Shown one piece after another: positions 25,283 through 33,811 of a DNA stretch of 62,051 bases. The position numbers and the translations under genes were made by a program. Numbering within the stretch: the stretch's first letter is position 1; the number at the start of each line of letters is the position of its first letter. The notes below the pieces were generated by a model. It worked only from the letters and a program-made list of their open reading frames with translations, had not been told where the DNA came from and searched no databases. The stretch is from Nocardia ninae NBRC 108245 (GTDB taxonomy: Bacteria; Actinomycetota; Actinomycetes; Mycobacteriales; Mycobacteriaceae): assembly GCF_007990755.1 (NCBI RefSeq), contig NZ_BJXA01000053.1, positions 1-62,051 on the forward strand, read 5' to 3'.

Positions 25283-26611
25283 TCACCCGCCACGTTCCAG
25301 TGGCAGACCGGCGTCGCGCCAGGCGACGATGCCGCCCGCCAGGCTGCTCGCGTCGTAACCCGCCTGGGTGGCTCGGGTGGCGAACCGTAGTGACAGCTCG
25401 CCGACCGGGCAGACGAACACCACCGGTCGGGACCGGGGGAACGGGATGCCCTGGGCGAACATCTCGTCCAGCTGGTCGTCGCGAATATTGAGCGCGCCGG
25501 GCACATGCCCGATCCGGTAGGCCATCGCGCCGCGGGTGTCCACGATGGTCGGCTTGCCGGTGCGTTCCAGCTCGGCCAGCTCGCCGGGTGTCAGGGTCGG
25601 CGTGGCCGCCTGCTCGGCGGCGCTCGGGGCCGGTCGGCGCACGGCGCGGTCGAACAGTTCCGGCCTGCGCTTCTTGATATAGGACAGGTACGGTTCCAGC
25701 CGGTCACAGACGATGAACACCGCGACGATCGGCCCGTCCGGTCGCTGTGCCGAAACATCCGGTACCGCAAGGGCTTCCAGCGCCGCCGCGTAGCTCGCGC
25801 CGCTGGTCGGCCCGGCCAGGATGCCGTAACCGGTAGCCAGCCTGAGGGTGGCGTCCACGGCTACACCGGACTCTACGGTCACGATGTCATCGTAGAAGTC
25901 GGGCTGGAAGAGGCCGACATCCCACATCTCGCTCTCCGAGCGGATCCCGGGAATGAAGTCAGCGCGGTCGGAAACCACTGCTACGGTGCGCAATTCGGGG
26001 TTGTGCTTGCGCAGGTAGGTAGCGGTGCCCCTGGTCGACCCGGTCGTGCCGAGCCCGCCGATCAGGTAGTCGACCCGGTTGATGCCGTCGGCTGCCAGGT
26101 CTTCGTGGATCTCCCGGCCGGTGCCGTGGTGATGCGCCTCGATGTTCTTCTCGTTGGTGTATTGCGAGGCGTGGTAGTAGGCGTCGGGCTGCTGGGCCAT
26201 CGTCGCCTCGATCACCGAGTACACATCGTTCGGTGTGGTCGGGTCGGGGCACTCGGACAGGCCGGGCAGTTCGACGATCTCAGTGCCCAACAGCTGCAGC
26301 AGTTCTCGGACCTCGGTGACCTTGATCCGGTTGGTCACCGCGCGCAGGCCGATGCCGTGCATCGCGCCCAGCACCCGCAGCGCCTTCGCGGTATTGCCGC
26401 TGGACGCCTCGATGAAGCTCTGCCCACCGGCCCGGATGGCGTCGAGCTCGTCGCGGATCATGCCCCAGGCCACCCGGTCCTTGACCGAGCCGAAGGGGTT
26501 GTGCGACTCCAGCTTCGCGTACAACTCGACGTTGCGCAGACCGTGCACGGCGGGATCGAGCCGCAGCAGGGGAGTGTTGCCGATGAGTTCGGTGATGTGG
26601 TCGTAGCGCAT
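25283..26611 (-). CDS. Cysteine-synthase-like PLP enzyme fused to rhodanese
   Basis: This is a 442-residue fusion. Residues 1-330 are a fold-type-II PLP enzyme of the cysteine synthase/SbnA group, with NTPLLRL, PLP Lys44 in NPFGSVKDR, the substrate loop EASSGNTAKAL and GPTSGASYAAA. Residues 350-442 form a rhodanese domain (TIVDTRGAMAYRIGHVPGAL) with Cys401 in VFVCPVG as the expected persulfide carrier. Beta-replacement chemistry with a built-in sulfur carrier would let the enzyme place sulfur into an amino acid. Its start overlaps the decarboxylase stop by one base (TGATG). It is the last gene of the operon. A cysteine-synthase-like gene and y4yA occur together in Rhizobium NGR234, from memory. 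Confidence 0.85.
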   Translation of the reverse strand: MRYDHITELIGNTPLLRLDPAVHGLRNVELYAKLESHNPFGSVKDRVAWGMIRDELDAIRAGGQSFIEASSGNTAKALRVLGAMHGIGLRAVTNRIKVTEVRELLQLLGTEIVELPGLSECPDPTTPNDVYSVIEATMAQQPDAYYHASQYTNEKNIEAHHHGTGREIHEDLAADGINRVDYLIGGLGTTGSTRGTATYLRKHNPELRTVAVVSDRADFIPGIRSESEMWDVGLFQPDFYDDIVTVESGVAVDATLRLATGYGILAGPTSGASYAAALEALAVPDVSAQRPDGPIVAVFIVCDRLEPYLSYIKKRRPELFDRAVRRPAPSAAEQAATPTLTPGELAELERTGKPTIVDTRGAMAYRIGHVPGALNIRDDQLDEMFAQGIPFPRSRPVVFVCPVGELSLRFATRATQAGYDASSLAGGIVAWRDAGLPLERGG

Positions 26612-28197
26612 CAGGGTGCCCCGGTGGGTCGGCGCGGCACCGGCGGACGCAACGGACCGCGCGCCGGGGTGCGCCGCTGCGGTGGCAGCGCGACCGGCAG
26701 GTGCGGTTCGTAGTCGGCATCGCGATACACCTGGAAGCTGCCCGCCCGGTGCGCCACCGCCAGCTTGATCGGCGGCGGCCGCATCGACGCCATCGCCGCG
26801 GACAGGTCCATGTGGTAGGCCGCGGTATTGGGGAACACCACCAGATCGCCGGCGCGCGGCCGTTGCGACAGCCATACCTTGTGATTGGTGATCAGGTCCC
26901 GCTCCAGACAGAGGCGGCCCGCGAAATACACACCGACGGGCCCGGTTTCGGTCACCGGATGCAGGCTCGGCGCGGTGTCGCCCGCGCCACGGGTCGGCAC
27001 CACCGCACCGTCCGGCGGCATCGGCGGGGACGGCCGGTGCGTGGTGCTCGGCAGGACGATGGGATCCACCATCACCTCTTGGTCGGCCGGCGTCACCGAG
27101 TCGCGGCTGAGATCGACGTTGACCAGCACGCTGCCGTCGGCGAGCTCCTTGACGAAGTCGACCCTGGCCACCGTCGCGCCCGCGTGGTCGAGCAGCGCTT
27201 TGCCCGGCTCCAGCCACACCTCGAGCAGATTGTCCGAGGCGACCTCGGCGACGGTGCGCCCGCCGTGGCGCTCCAGCGGGGCGGTGAGCAGATCGTCGAG
27301 CATCCTGGTGGCCGGAATCGTGTTGGCGTACTTGTGGAACACCGGAGTGCCGTGCACCGCGCCGTTGGCGACGTGGTAGCCGAAAGTGTTGCTGCCCCAG
27401 CTCATCGGCTCGCCGCGGCCGAGCAGCGATTCGCGCAGCGCGCGCACATAGCCGTCGAACCGATCGGCGTCCTCGGTGAAGACCTGCCGGAAGCCGCCGC
27501 CGATATTCAGCACGGTAGGTCTCAGCCCGTAACCGTAGGCTCGTTCGATCAGCGCCAGGCACGCGTCGATCGCGCGGACCCGTTCGCCGAGATCGCCGGA
27601 GTCCAGATGAAAGGCGAAGCCGAGCAAGTTGATTCGGCTGCGGTGTGCCGACAGCACGTCGAACGCACGCTGCATATGCGCGAGCGGCACCCCGAAACGA
27701 CTGATCTGGCCCTCGTCGAATCCGGAAACCCGCAGCAGCACCGGCACTTCGGCGCGGTCACCCGCCAGCTCCGCGATCCGCCGCAGCTCCCAGAGGTTGT
27801 CCACGTTGATCGTGACGCCGCAGTCGATCAGATCACGCAGGAACACTTCCCCTTTCGGCCCGGTCACCTCGATCCGCATCGGCCCGAAGCCGCCGCCGAT
27901 CGCGCTCGCCAGCTCCTGCGGAGAGGCGACATCGATGCAGATCCTGGCGTACTCGGCCGCACGGACGAAAGCGCGCGACTGATTGGCCTTGTGCGCGTAG
28001 CAGATTCGATGCCGCGGCAGTCTGCGGTCGAGCACCTCGCGGAATTGCCGCACGTTCTCCGCGTACACCTGGGGGAACACCAGGTGCACCGGTGCACCGA
28101 ACCGGATCAGGGTCTCCGCCACCGCGTCCGGGGTATCGAGGAAGGCACGCACCAGCGGATGAAGCTTCGCGGGTAGCGCCGGTAACGGTGCTGTCAT
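26611..28197 (-). CDS. Y4yA-like PLP-dependent decarboxylase (alanine racemase/LysA fold)
   Basis: This 528-residue fold-type-III PLP protein is related to diaminopimelate and ornithine decarboxylases. PLP Lys lies in ICYAHKANQSRAF at about residue 70, the His/Gly regions in GFAFHLDSGD and LNIGGGF follow, and a C-terminal catalytic region contains GRLCLERDLI, with Cys and acidic residues as in decarboxylases. A Pro-rich insertion lies at about 400-420 and a Pro/Arg-rich tail at the end. It fits the Y4yA family, whose substrates are not known. It overlaps both neighbours (ATGA upstream, TGATG downstream), so stoichiometric synthesis is likely. Confidence 0.8.
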   Translation of the reverse strand: MTAPLPALPAKLHPLVRAFLDTPDAVAETLIRFGAPVHLVFPQVYAENVRQFREVLDRRLPRHRICYAHKANQSRAFVRAAEYARICIDVASPQELASAIGGGFGPMRIEVTGPKGEVFLRDLIDCGVTINVDNLWELRRIAELAGDRAEVPVLLRVSGFDEGQISRFGVPLAHMQRAFDVLSAHRSRINLLGFAFHLDSGDLGERVRAIDACLALIERAYGYGLRPTVLNIGGGFRQVFTEDADRFDGYVRALRESLLGRGEPMSWGSNTFGYHVANGAVHGTPVFHKYANTIPATRMLDDLLTAPLERHGGRTVAEVASDNLLEVWLEPGKALLDHAGATVARVDFVKELADGSVLVNVDLSRDSVTPADQEVMVDPIVLPSTTHRPSPPMPPDGAVVPTRGAGDTAPSLHPVTETGPVGVYFAGRLCLERDLITNHKVWLSQRPRAGDLVVFPNTAAYHMDLSAAMASMRPPPIKLAVAHRAGSFQVYRDADYEPHLPVALPPQRRTPARGPLRPPVPRRPTGAP

Positions 28198-29483
28198 ACC
28201 GCGGATTCCGACGGCTCGGCGGTCCTAGCGTCCTCCGCCGCGCGCTCCGGCTTCTCCGCGACCGGGTTGTAGCCACCGTCCCGAATGGCCTCGAAGGCCC
28301 TGGCCCGGTTGCGCGGACTACGGAATTCGGCAACCACCCGCTTGCTGATCAGATCGATCTCGACCACCCGGATGTCCATCGACTCCAGCACCCCGCCGAT
28401 GGTCCGGACACAGTGCTTGCACGTCATGTCCGGCACATAGAACACCTGATCCTCGGCGGTGGCGGCGCGATCGGCGGTGTCCTCGTCCAGCGCGGCGCTC
28501 ACCTCGACGAGCTCGCAGCGGGCGACGGCCTCGGTGAACACCGTGACGAACTGGTCGACCACCACCGGCAGGACGGTGTAGTGCCCGCCGCCGAGGTGAT
28601 GCGGCATGGCGGCCAGGCAGGCGGGCCGGGTACCCGCGGGCAGCAGCGCGTACTGGCGCGAGATGAGGTCGAGGTCGTCGTGATATTTGGCGAGCGCCGC
28701 CGGGATGCTGAGGCCTTCTACATGGGTGGCCCGGCGCATCACGGTGTGCGCGTCGGCGATCGTCGCGTCCTTCATCGCCCGCAGCGTCGCGACGGTCTCG
28801 GCGGAGTAGCGCACCGTGCCGTCCGGCTGCGCGATGAGGGTCACCGGGATCATCCCGCGCCGGTAGGTCGACGCCTGCAACTCCCAATACCAGCGGGTGG
28901 CGACGGCCGAGAACAGTCCGGATTCGCGCATACCCGAGGCGAGTTCGATCGCGCTGCGATAGGGCGTCTGCCTGGCCAGCAGGGCATGCTGGGCCAATGC
29001 CCGCCCGGCGGCCTCGATGCCGACCCGGAAGATATCCATCGGCTCGTGATCGGTGGTGGTGCCGTCGAGCACCGCGTGCGCGCGCGGACCGAGCGCGGAA
29101 ATGCGTTCGGCGAAGGCGGTATTGGCGTCGAGCGCGTGCCACAGCGCCAGCACGGTCTCGCGCATGGCGATCGGCACCAGCGGGCCGAGGCCGTCGGCGC
29201 GGTAGTGGCCGGTGTTCGGGATGCCGTCGCTGTCGGTCCAGGTGATCCGATGGGTGGCGCTGGTGACCTGATACGGCCGGCACGGTCGCATGAACCGCTC
29301 CAGGTACAACCGCTGCGAGTAGGTCAGGTGACTGTTCGGCTCGGTATGCAGTGCGGTGCAGGTGAATTCGAACCTGCGCTGCTCGGGGACGGCTACCGGT
29401 GTCGCGAACAGCCCCGGCTGGGCCAGCTCGGCGAGCACCCGGGACGCGGCTCGCCGGTCGTAGCGCGGGGTGTCCATTGTCAT
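28194..29483 (-). CDS. Unknown enzyme-like domain fused to heavy-metal-associated (HMA) domain
   Basis: The 429 residues end in a ferredoxin-like HMA domain with the metal-binding motif DMTCKHCVRTI (Cys355 and Cys358), as in copper chaperones. The first 340 residues are not recognised. They are soluble and rich in conserved-looking His, Arg and aromatic positions (YSQRLYLERFMRP, RWYWELQAS, MPHHLGGGHYTVLP). Starting ATGs at 29483 and 29477 both follow GAGGAGGTCAG. It is coupled by ATGA overlaps to the desaturase-like... rather, to the desulfurase-like gene before it and the decarboxylase after it. The HMA end suggests delivery or sensing of a soft metal in the pathway; that is inference. Confidence 0.7.
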   Translation of the reverse strand: MTMDTPRYDRRAASRVLAELAQPGLFATPVAVPEQRRFEFTCTALHTEPNSHLTYSQRLYLERFMRPCRPYQVTSATHRITWTDSDGIPNTGHYRADGLGPLVPIAMRETVLALWHALDANTAFAERISALGPRAHAVLDGTTTDHEPMDIFRVGIEAAGRALAQHALLARQTPYRSAIELASGMRESGLFSAVATRWYWELQASTYRRGMIPVTLIAQPDGTVRYSAETVATLRAMKDATIADAHTVMRRATHVEGLSIPAALAKYHDDLDLISRQYALLPAGTRPACLAAMPHHLGGGHYTVLPVVVDQFVTVFTEAVARCELVEVSAALDEDTADRAATAEDQVFYVPDMTCKHCVRTIGGVLESMDIRVVEIDLISKRVVAEFRSPRNRARAFEAIRDGGYNPVAEKPERAAEDARTAEPSESAV

Positions 29484-30772
29484 CTGACCTCCTCGGCAAT
29501 CGTCATGACGCACTTGGTGAATCGGTCGATCTCGTCGGCGGTGTTGTAGATATGGGTGCTCACCCGCACCGAGTCGTCGGCCTGTGCGCCGTCGGCGGCC
29601 GTGCAGTGCAGGCCGGTGCGTACCAGGAAACCCAGTTCGCTCAGCACGAAGCCGAGGTCGGTCGCGGTGATCCCGTCGAGGGTGAACGAGACGATGCCGT
29701 AGCCGACCGGTGACGGCGTAAATGCGGGCCCAGGCAGGAATTCGAGGCCGTCGATCGGCCGGAGGGTGTCGATGAGCCGCACGGTCAGCTCGCGATTGTG
29801 TGCCGCGATGGCGCCGATATCGAACGATTCCAGCACCTCGAGCGCGCTGCCGAACGCGAGAATGCCGGGGATGTTGTGGGTACCGCCCTCGAGGAGCGCG
29901 GGCATCGCCGCTGGGACAAGCCCGGCCTCGCTCACCAGCACCCCCGAATTGCCGCCGGGCAGGAAGGGCACCAGTTTATCGTGGACTCGCCTGTGGCAGT
30001 AGAGGATTCCGGTTCCCGGTGCGCCGAACATCTTGTGCGCGGCGAAGATTGCGAAATCCGCGCCGAGTTCGGTCACATCCACCGGAACGTGCCCACCGCT
30101 CTGGCTGCAGTCGACGCACAGCAGGATCGCGGGGTCCAGCTTGCCGCGCAAGGGCGCCAAAGTCGTCAGTCCGCCGTACACGTGGTGCAGGTGGCTGGCG
30201 GTGATCAATCGGGTGCGCGGGGTGACCTTGGCGAGGATGTCGGCGGTGTCCGCCTCGCCACCGGCGGTCACCCGGTAGGGGATCAGCTCGATCCGGCGCC
30301 CGAAGCGCGCGAGCAGCCCGCGCAGGTGATGCCAGGGGTGCACGTTGGACGCGTGATCGGCTGGGCTGTACAGGATTTCGTCGCCGTCCTCCAGTACGGC
30401 CAGCCCCCAGGAGAGGGTGACGGCGTTGATTGCCGCGGTGGCGCCGCCGGTGAAGACCACCTCGTCCGGGTGTTCGGCACCGATGAAGGCGGCGGTGCGG
30501 TCCCGGATTCTGCTCAGGCGGGTGGTGAGGCTGGTCGCCCACGGGTACGTGCCGCGTCCGGCGTTGGCGGTGCGTGAGCTGTGATAGCGGTGAATGGTCT
30601 CGATGACCGGCAGCGGCTTCTGCGTGGTCGCGGCGCTGTCCAGATAGATCTCGGTGGAGTCGGCGAGTGCGGGGAAGAGCTTGCGGATGTCGGCGGGGGC
30701 GTGCGCCGCCGCCGGCGATAGTCGTCCGGCCGAGGCCCGCGCGAAATGCGGCCTCGAGGCATGGGATCGCAA
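29480..30772 (-). CDS. Cysteine-desulfurase-like class V aminotransferase (SufS type)
   Basis: The 430 residues match group II cysteine desulfurases: IYLDSAATTQKP near the start, PLP-binding Lys247 in FAAHKMFGAPGTG and active-site Cys390 in RTGLHCTAADG with the usual downstream RVSTHIYNTADEID. Such enzymes take sulfur from cysteine as an enzyme persulfide. The start was set at TTG 30772 because GGAGGG lies nine bases upstream. It opens the four-gene operon and is not accompanied by sufBCD, which suggests that sulfur is passed to the rhodanese fusion rather than to Fe-S clusters. That hand-off is inference. Confidence 0.85.
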   Translation of the reverse strand: MRSHASRPHFARASAGRLSPAAAHAPADIRKLFPALADSTEIYLDSAATTQKPLPVIETIHRYHSSRTANAGRGTYPWATSLTTRLSRIRDRTAAFIGAEHPDEVVFTGGATAAINAVTLSWGLAVLEDGDEILYSPADHASNVHPWHHLRGLLARFGRRIELIPYRVTAGGEADTADILAKVTPRTRLITASHLHHVYGGLTTLAPLRGKLDPAILLCVDCSQSGGHVPVDVTELGADFAIFAAHKMFGAPGTGILYCHRRVHDKLVPFLPGGNSGVLVSEAGLVPAAMPALLEGGTHNIPGILAFGSALEVLESFDIGAIAAHNRELTVRLIDTLRPIDGLEFLPGPAFTPSPVGYGIVSFTLDGITATDLGFVLSELGFLVRTGLHCTAADGAQADDSVRVSTHIYNTADEIDRFTKCVMTIAEEVR

Positions 30773-30894
30773 CGTGACGCTCCCTCCGCAAAACCGTTTC
30801 ACAAGGTGCGTTGGACGCCACCAACGATACGCACTTCTGGCAGGTCTTCGAAGGATTCTCGTGGGCAACGGGTTTCACCTACTAGGGTGGAGCC

Positions 30895-31317
30895 ATGTCT
30901 TTGACCTTGAAAGAGCGTCAAGAGTTCCTCGCGCAGCCGCATGTCGCGGCTTTGTCGGTGGCAGGTGGTCCCGACCGGGGTCCGCTGTCGGTGCCCATCT
31001 GGTATCAATACGAGCCCGGCGGCGAGCCGTGGGTGATGACCGGGGCCGATTCGCGGAAGTTACGGTTGATCCAGGAGGCCGGCCGGTTCACGCTGCTGGT
31101 GCAGCGGACGGAACCGACTACTCGATATGTTGCGGTGGAGGGTCCGGTCGCCAAGATCATCCCGCTCACCGAGGAGCTGCACGTGGAAATGGTGCGGCGC
31201 TACCTGACCGGCGACGCCGTCAACCACTACCTGAAGCAGGCGGAGGGCTTCGGCGATCAGGTCGTGGTGTACCTGCGGCCCGAGCACTGGCTGTCCGCCG
31301 ACCTCGGCGGCGTGTGA
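30895..31317 (+). CDS. PPOX-class flavin/F420-binding protein
   Basis: The 140 residues form a split-barrel pyridoxamine-phosphate-oxidase-like fold: LSVAGGPDRGPLSVPIWYQY, then GADSRKLRLIQEAGRFTLLV and RYVAVEGPVAKI. Actinobacteria have many such small flavin- or F420-dependent reductases. The substrate cannot be judged. It is divergent from the sulfur operon (122 bases between starts) with GGGTGGA before its ATG. Confidence 0.8.
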   Translation: MSLTLKERQEFLAQPHVAALSVAGGPDRGPLSVPIWYQYEPGGEPWVMTGADSRKLRLIQEAGRFTLLVQRTEPTTRYVAVEGPVAKIIPLTEELHVEMVRRYLTGDAVNHYLKQAEGFGDQVVVYLRPEHWLSADLGGV

Positions 31318-31330
31318 GCCGGTCGGCTCA
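31315..31330. terminator. Convergent hairpin TGAGCCG-GT-CGGCTCA
   Basis: A 7-bp perfect stem overlaps both stop regions of the convergent PPOX and CBS genes. It has no T run, as is common in actinobacterial terminators. Confidence 0.4.
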
Positions 31331-31762
31331 GTACTTGCCCTGAAGGTACTCGACCAGGTGCTGACGCTCGGTGGTCAGTTCGGAGATCGCGCTCTTCACC
31401 ACATCGCCGATGCTGACGATGCCGATCAGTCGGCCCTGGTCGATCACCGGCAGATGCCGAATTCGATGCTCCGTCATGGTGTTTCGTAGTCCGTCGACAC
31501 GGTCGTCGGGCGCGCAGCTGCGCACGTCGGTGGTCATGATCTCCGACACCGGGGTATCGAGCAGCTCCGCGCCGCGCGCATGCAGGTTACGCACCACGTC
31601 GCGTTCGGAGATGATCCCGACAATCCCTTCGCCGTCACGTGACACGACAACCGCACCGATATTGTGCTCGGCCAGCGTGGCCAGCAGGCTTCGAATTGTC
31701 GTGTCGGGTGCGACCATTGCTACGTCGCTACCTTTTCTGCGCAAGATCTCGGCTATTAGCAT
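31328..31762 (-). CDS. Tandem CBS-domain protein
   Basis: The 144 residues hold two CBS domains: TTIRSLLATLAEHNIGAVVV with GIVGIISERDVVR, and DRVDGLRNTMTEHRIRHLPV with RLIGIVSIGDVVK. Stand-alone pairs of this sort bind adenine nucleotides and modulate partners. GGGTGA before the ATG at 31762 supports this start over in-frame ATGs upstream. Mycobacterial hypoxia-linked Hrp1 is similar in build, so a stress role is possible but unproven. Confidence 0.85.
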   Translation of the reverse strand: MLIAEILRRKGSDVAMVAPDTTIRSLLATLAEHNIGAVVVSRDGEGIVGIISERDVVRNLHARGAELLDTPVSEIMTTDVRSCAPDDRVDGLRNTMTEHRIRHLPVIDQGRLIGIVSIGDVVKSAISELTTERQHLVEYLQGKY

Positions 31763-31854
31763 GCTGTCACCCATCCAGATGTCTGCGGCAGTTTCAGGAT
31801 CCCAAGTTCGGGGGCTGGTGACCAGCACGAATCAGTTACAGGGTCACGGGGCGG

Positions 31855-33114
31855 TCACAGGCGGCGGGTGACACTGCGGTCCAGATCGCGGGCGAGCAGT
31901 GCGATGGCGGCCTGCGAAATCCCGGCGGAGGTGGCCAGATCGATGGTGGTGAGCTGCGCGATGCGGCGTAGTCGATAGTCGACGGTGTTGGGATGCACGT
32001 AGAGCTGACGTGCGGTGAGCTGCCGGTTCATATCGTTGCCGAGATAGGCGCGCATGGTTTCGAACAGTTCGGCGTGCGCTTCCAGCGGGTCGAGGATGGT
32101 GGCGATCCGCCGGGTCGCCGGGCCGCCGCGGGTGAGTTGGTACTCCACCGCCAGATCGGCCATGTGATACAGGCCAGGGGGCTTGCCACCGACCCGAACC
32201 AGATTGAGTAGTTCGTGTGCCTGGTCGGCGGATTCGGGGATCTCGTCGGTGTCGCAGGCGACGACGGTCGCCGTGAGCGGCACCTCGGCGGCCTCGGCCA
32301 GCTGCGCGAGAGTCTCGGCGGTGAGCGGGGTTTCGCCGTCGTCCACCGGGATGAGCATGGTGCCGCCCTTGGTGCTGAGCAATGCCAGCGCGCGGGAGGC
32401 GAACACGGTGGCCAAGGACGATTGCAGCCTGCGTAGTTTGCGCCGGGCCGCGACGTTCGCGTCGACCCGCGGATCGCGTTCGTCCGGATGTTCCGAAAGA
32501 GACAGGGCCACTACCTGATACGCGTCGGCGATCGGGATGCCCGCCTGCCTGGCGAGGGCTGAACTGCCGCGCCCGCTCAGGAGTGCCGAGGCCAGAGTTT
32601 GCGCGGCGGTCTGGTGTTCCTTGGCGACGAGATGCTGTTCGTCGACGTAGGCGTCGGCCACGGCGGCGGTGACGGCGGCCAGTAGTTCCAGCATGAGGTC
32701 GGTGGCGACGAGCAGCTCGTTGACGTCATCGGCCCTGGCCGGTGCGGTGACCAGGCCGAACGCGATGCGGACGCCTTCGTGGTAGCCGCGCAGAATAGTG
32801 CTGAGCGGAACGCCTTCGCGGGCCCACTGGGCGGCGGCCTCACGCACCTCGCCGAGTTGTTCGTCGCCGGGAACGGTACGCCGGTCGAACATTTCGGCCA
32901 CCAAGCCCAGGCAGGTGCGGGTGAGTTTGGTGACGTCACCGCGCAATTGCTCGCCCGGCAGGGTGCGGCACGGTGCCATGCAGGTGGCGAAGTAACCCAC
33001 CATCCGTGAGGCGACTCGGTCGGTGTTCTGCAGTGGCACCGAAGCCAACTGGCCACCGATTTCGAGCGCCGATTCTGGCGAATCGGGGGATAGATGCAGC
33101 GCGGAGAAGGTCAT
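31855..33114 (-). CDS. PucR-type transcriptional regulator
   Basis: The protein has about 419 residues. An N-terminal helical sensor region (AAQWAREGVPLSTILRGYHE, DAYVDEQHLVAKEHQTAAQT) leads to a GGDEF-like middle domain, and the C-terminal PucR/CdaR HTH reads RQLYVHPNTVDYRLRRIAQL. Proteins with this N-terminal arrangement are abundant in Nocardia and Mycobacterium. A truncated relative lies at 51479. The start at 33114 was chosen as the first Met before the conserved part; the earlier 20 codons look non-coding. Confidence 0.8.
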   Translation of the reverse strand: MTFSALHLSPDSPESALEIGGQLASVPLQNTDRVASRMVGYFATCMAPCRTLPGEQLRGDVTKLTRTCLGLVAEMFDRRTVPGDEQLGEVREAAAQWAREGVPLSTILRGYHEGVRIAFGLVTAPARADDVNELLVATDLMLELLAAVTAAVADAYVDEQHLVAKEHQTAAQTLASALLSGRGSSALARQAGIPIADAYQVVALSLSEHPDERDPRVDANVAARRKLRRLQSSLATVFASRALALLSTKGGTMLIPVDDGETPLTAETLAQLAEAAEVPLTATVVACDTDEIPESADQAHELLNLVRVGGKPPGLYHMADLAVEYQLTRGGPATRRIATILDPLEAHAELFETMRAYLGNDMNRQLTARQLYVHPNTVDYRLRRIAQLTTIDLATSAGISQAAIALLARDLDRSVTRRL

Positions 33115-33371
33115 TCGGGTCGCTCCATTGCCACGTCGGGCGTAATAGAACTGTGCCCGAATCGTTCGGCTCACTATACGAAAGGGTCCTGCGCGTGGGA
33201 AGTTATCAGCGAGATCCCTTGGGAGCCTACGGCATTATGCGGTGACCCGTTCGTGACATACCACTACTGGCGAAACATCCACGCGGAATCCCGTTATGCT
33301 CCGTGGAATGTTCGGCCGGATGGATTAGCCGACATGTTCGAACACCGATCGGTAGCAACGGATTCGAGCGA

Positions 33372-33602
33372 CTACTCGTCGTCGAGACCGGCGGAGAGGT
33401 AAGCGGCCGCGGCCAGCCACTGCCTGCACTGCGGGCCGTGCACCTCATGGGCGGCCAAGATATCCCGCGCCTGCCGATAGGTGAGACCGGGTGGTTCGAC
33501 AGCGCAGTCGGATACCGGAACCGGAGCGGGACATTGCCGCAAAGTCTCGACGCCGGTGCCGATGACGGCAACCCGGCGGGGAGTCCGGAATGGCTGGCTC
33601 AT
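33372..33602 (-). CDS. Small hypothetical protein downstream of a TGCAAG operator, 76 aa
   Basis: This is a 76-residue protein starting MSQPFRTPRRVAVIG and ending in a helical region (TYRQARDILAAHEVHGPQCR). AGGGG lies before the ATG. The 28 bases upstream of the start closely resemble those of the small gene at 38856 (CATTCGA, CGCCCCT, TGGC in order on the plus strand), and both lie downstream of the same palindrome. It is near a DUF574 methyltransferase and a DUF397 gene. No function can be assigned. Confidence 0.55.
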   Translation of the reverse strand: MSQPFRTPRRVAVIGTGVETLRQCPAPVPVSDCAVEPPGLTYRQARDILAAHEVHGPQCRQWLAAAAYLSAGLDDE

Positions 33603-33716
33603 TCGACCGCCCCTCGCGTGTGGCATGTGGGGAGTTGCTGTGTAGGCGCCGCCGGCTCGAACTCCCTGCGTACCTCCCCGATATGGGTACGAGTCTATGC
33701 CTGCGTCGCTTACAGA

Positions 33717-33732
33717 TGCAAGTACATTTGCA
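33717..33732. promoter_or_regulatory. Operator-like palindrome TGCAAGTACATTTGCA
   Basis: TGCAA and TTGCA half-sites flank GTACAT. The flanking bases CAGA and CG are shared with the copy at 38987. It lies about 115 bases upstream of the 76-residue gene. It is probably bound by one of the XRE regulators. Confidence 0.55.
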
Positions 33733-33778
33733 CGGACGCCGTCGATGAACAGCGACCGAAATCGGAGGGAACGGCGGC

Positions 33779-33811
33779 CCTTATCGACCGCCGTTATCGT
33801 CGTCGATAAGG
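33779..33811 (-). terminator. Hairpin CCTTATCGAC / GTCGATAAGG
   Basis: A perfect 10-bp stem with a 13-base loop lies immediately after the stop of the DUF574 gene on the minus strand. There is no T run. Confidence 0.5.

Noticed and set aside
29480-30772. Desulfurase gene as cargo of a family-2 encapsulin system
   Set aside because: No encapsulin shell gene lies nearby, and the N-terminus lacks a long disordered targeting segment.
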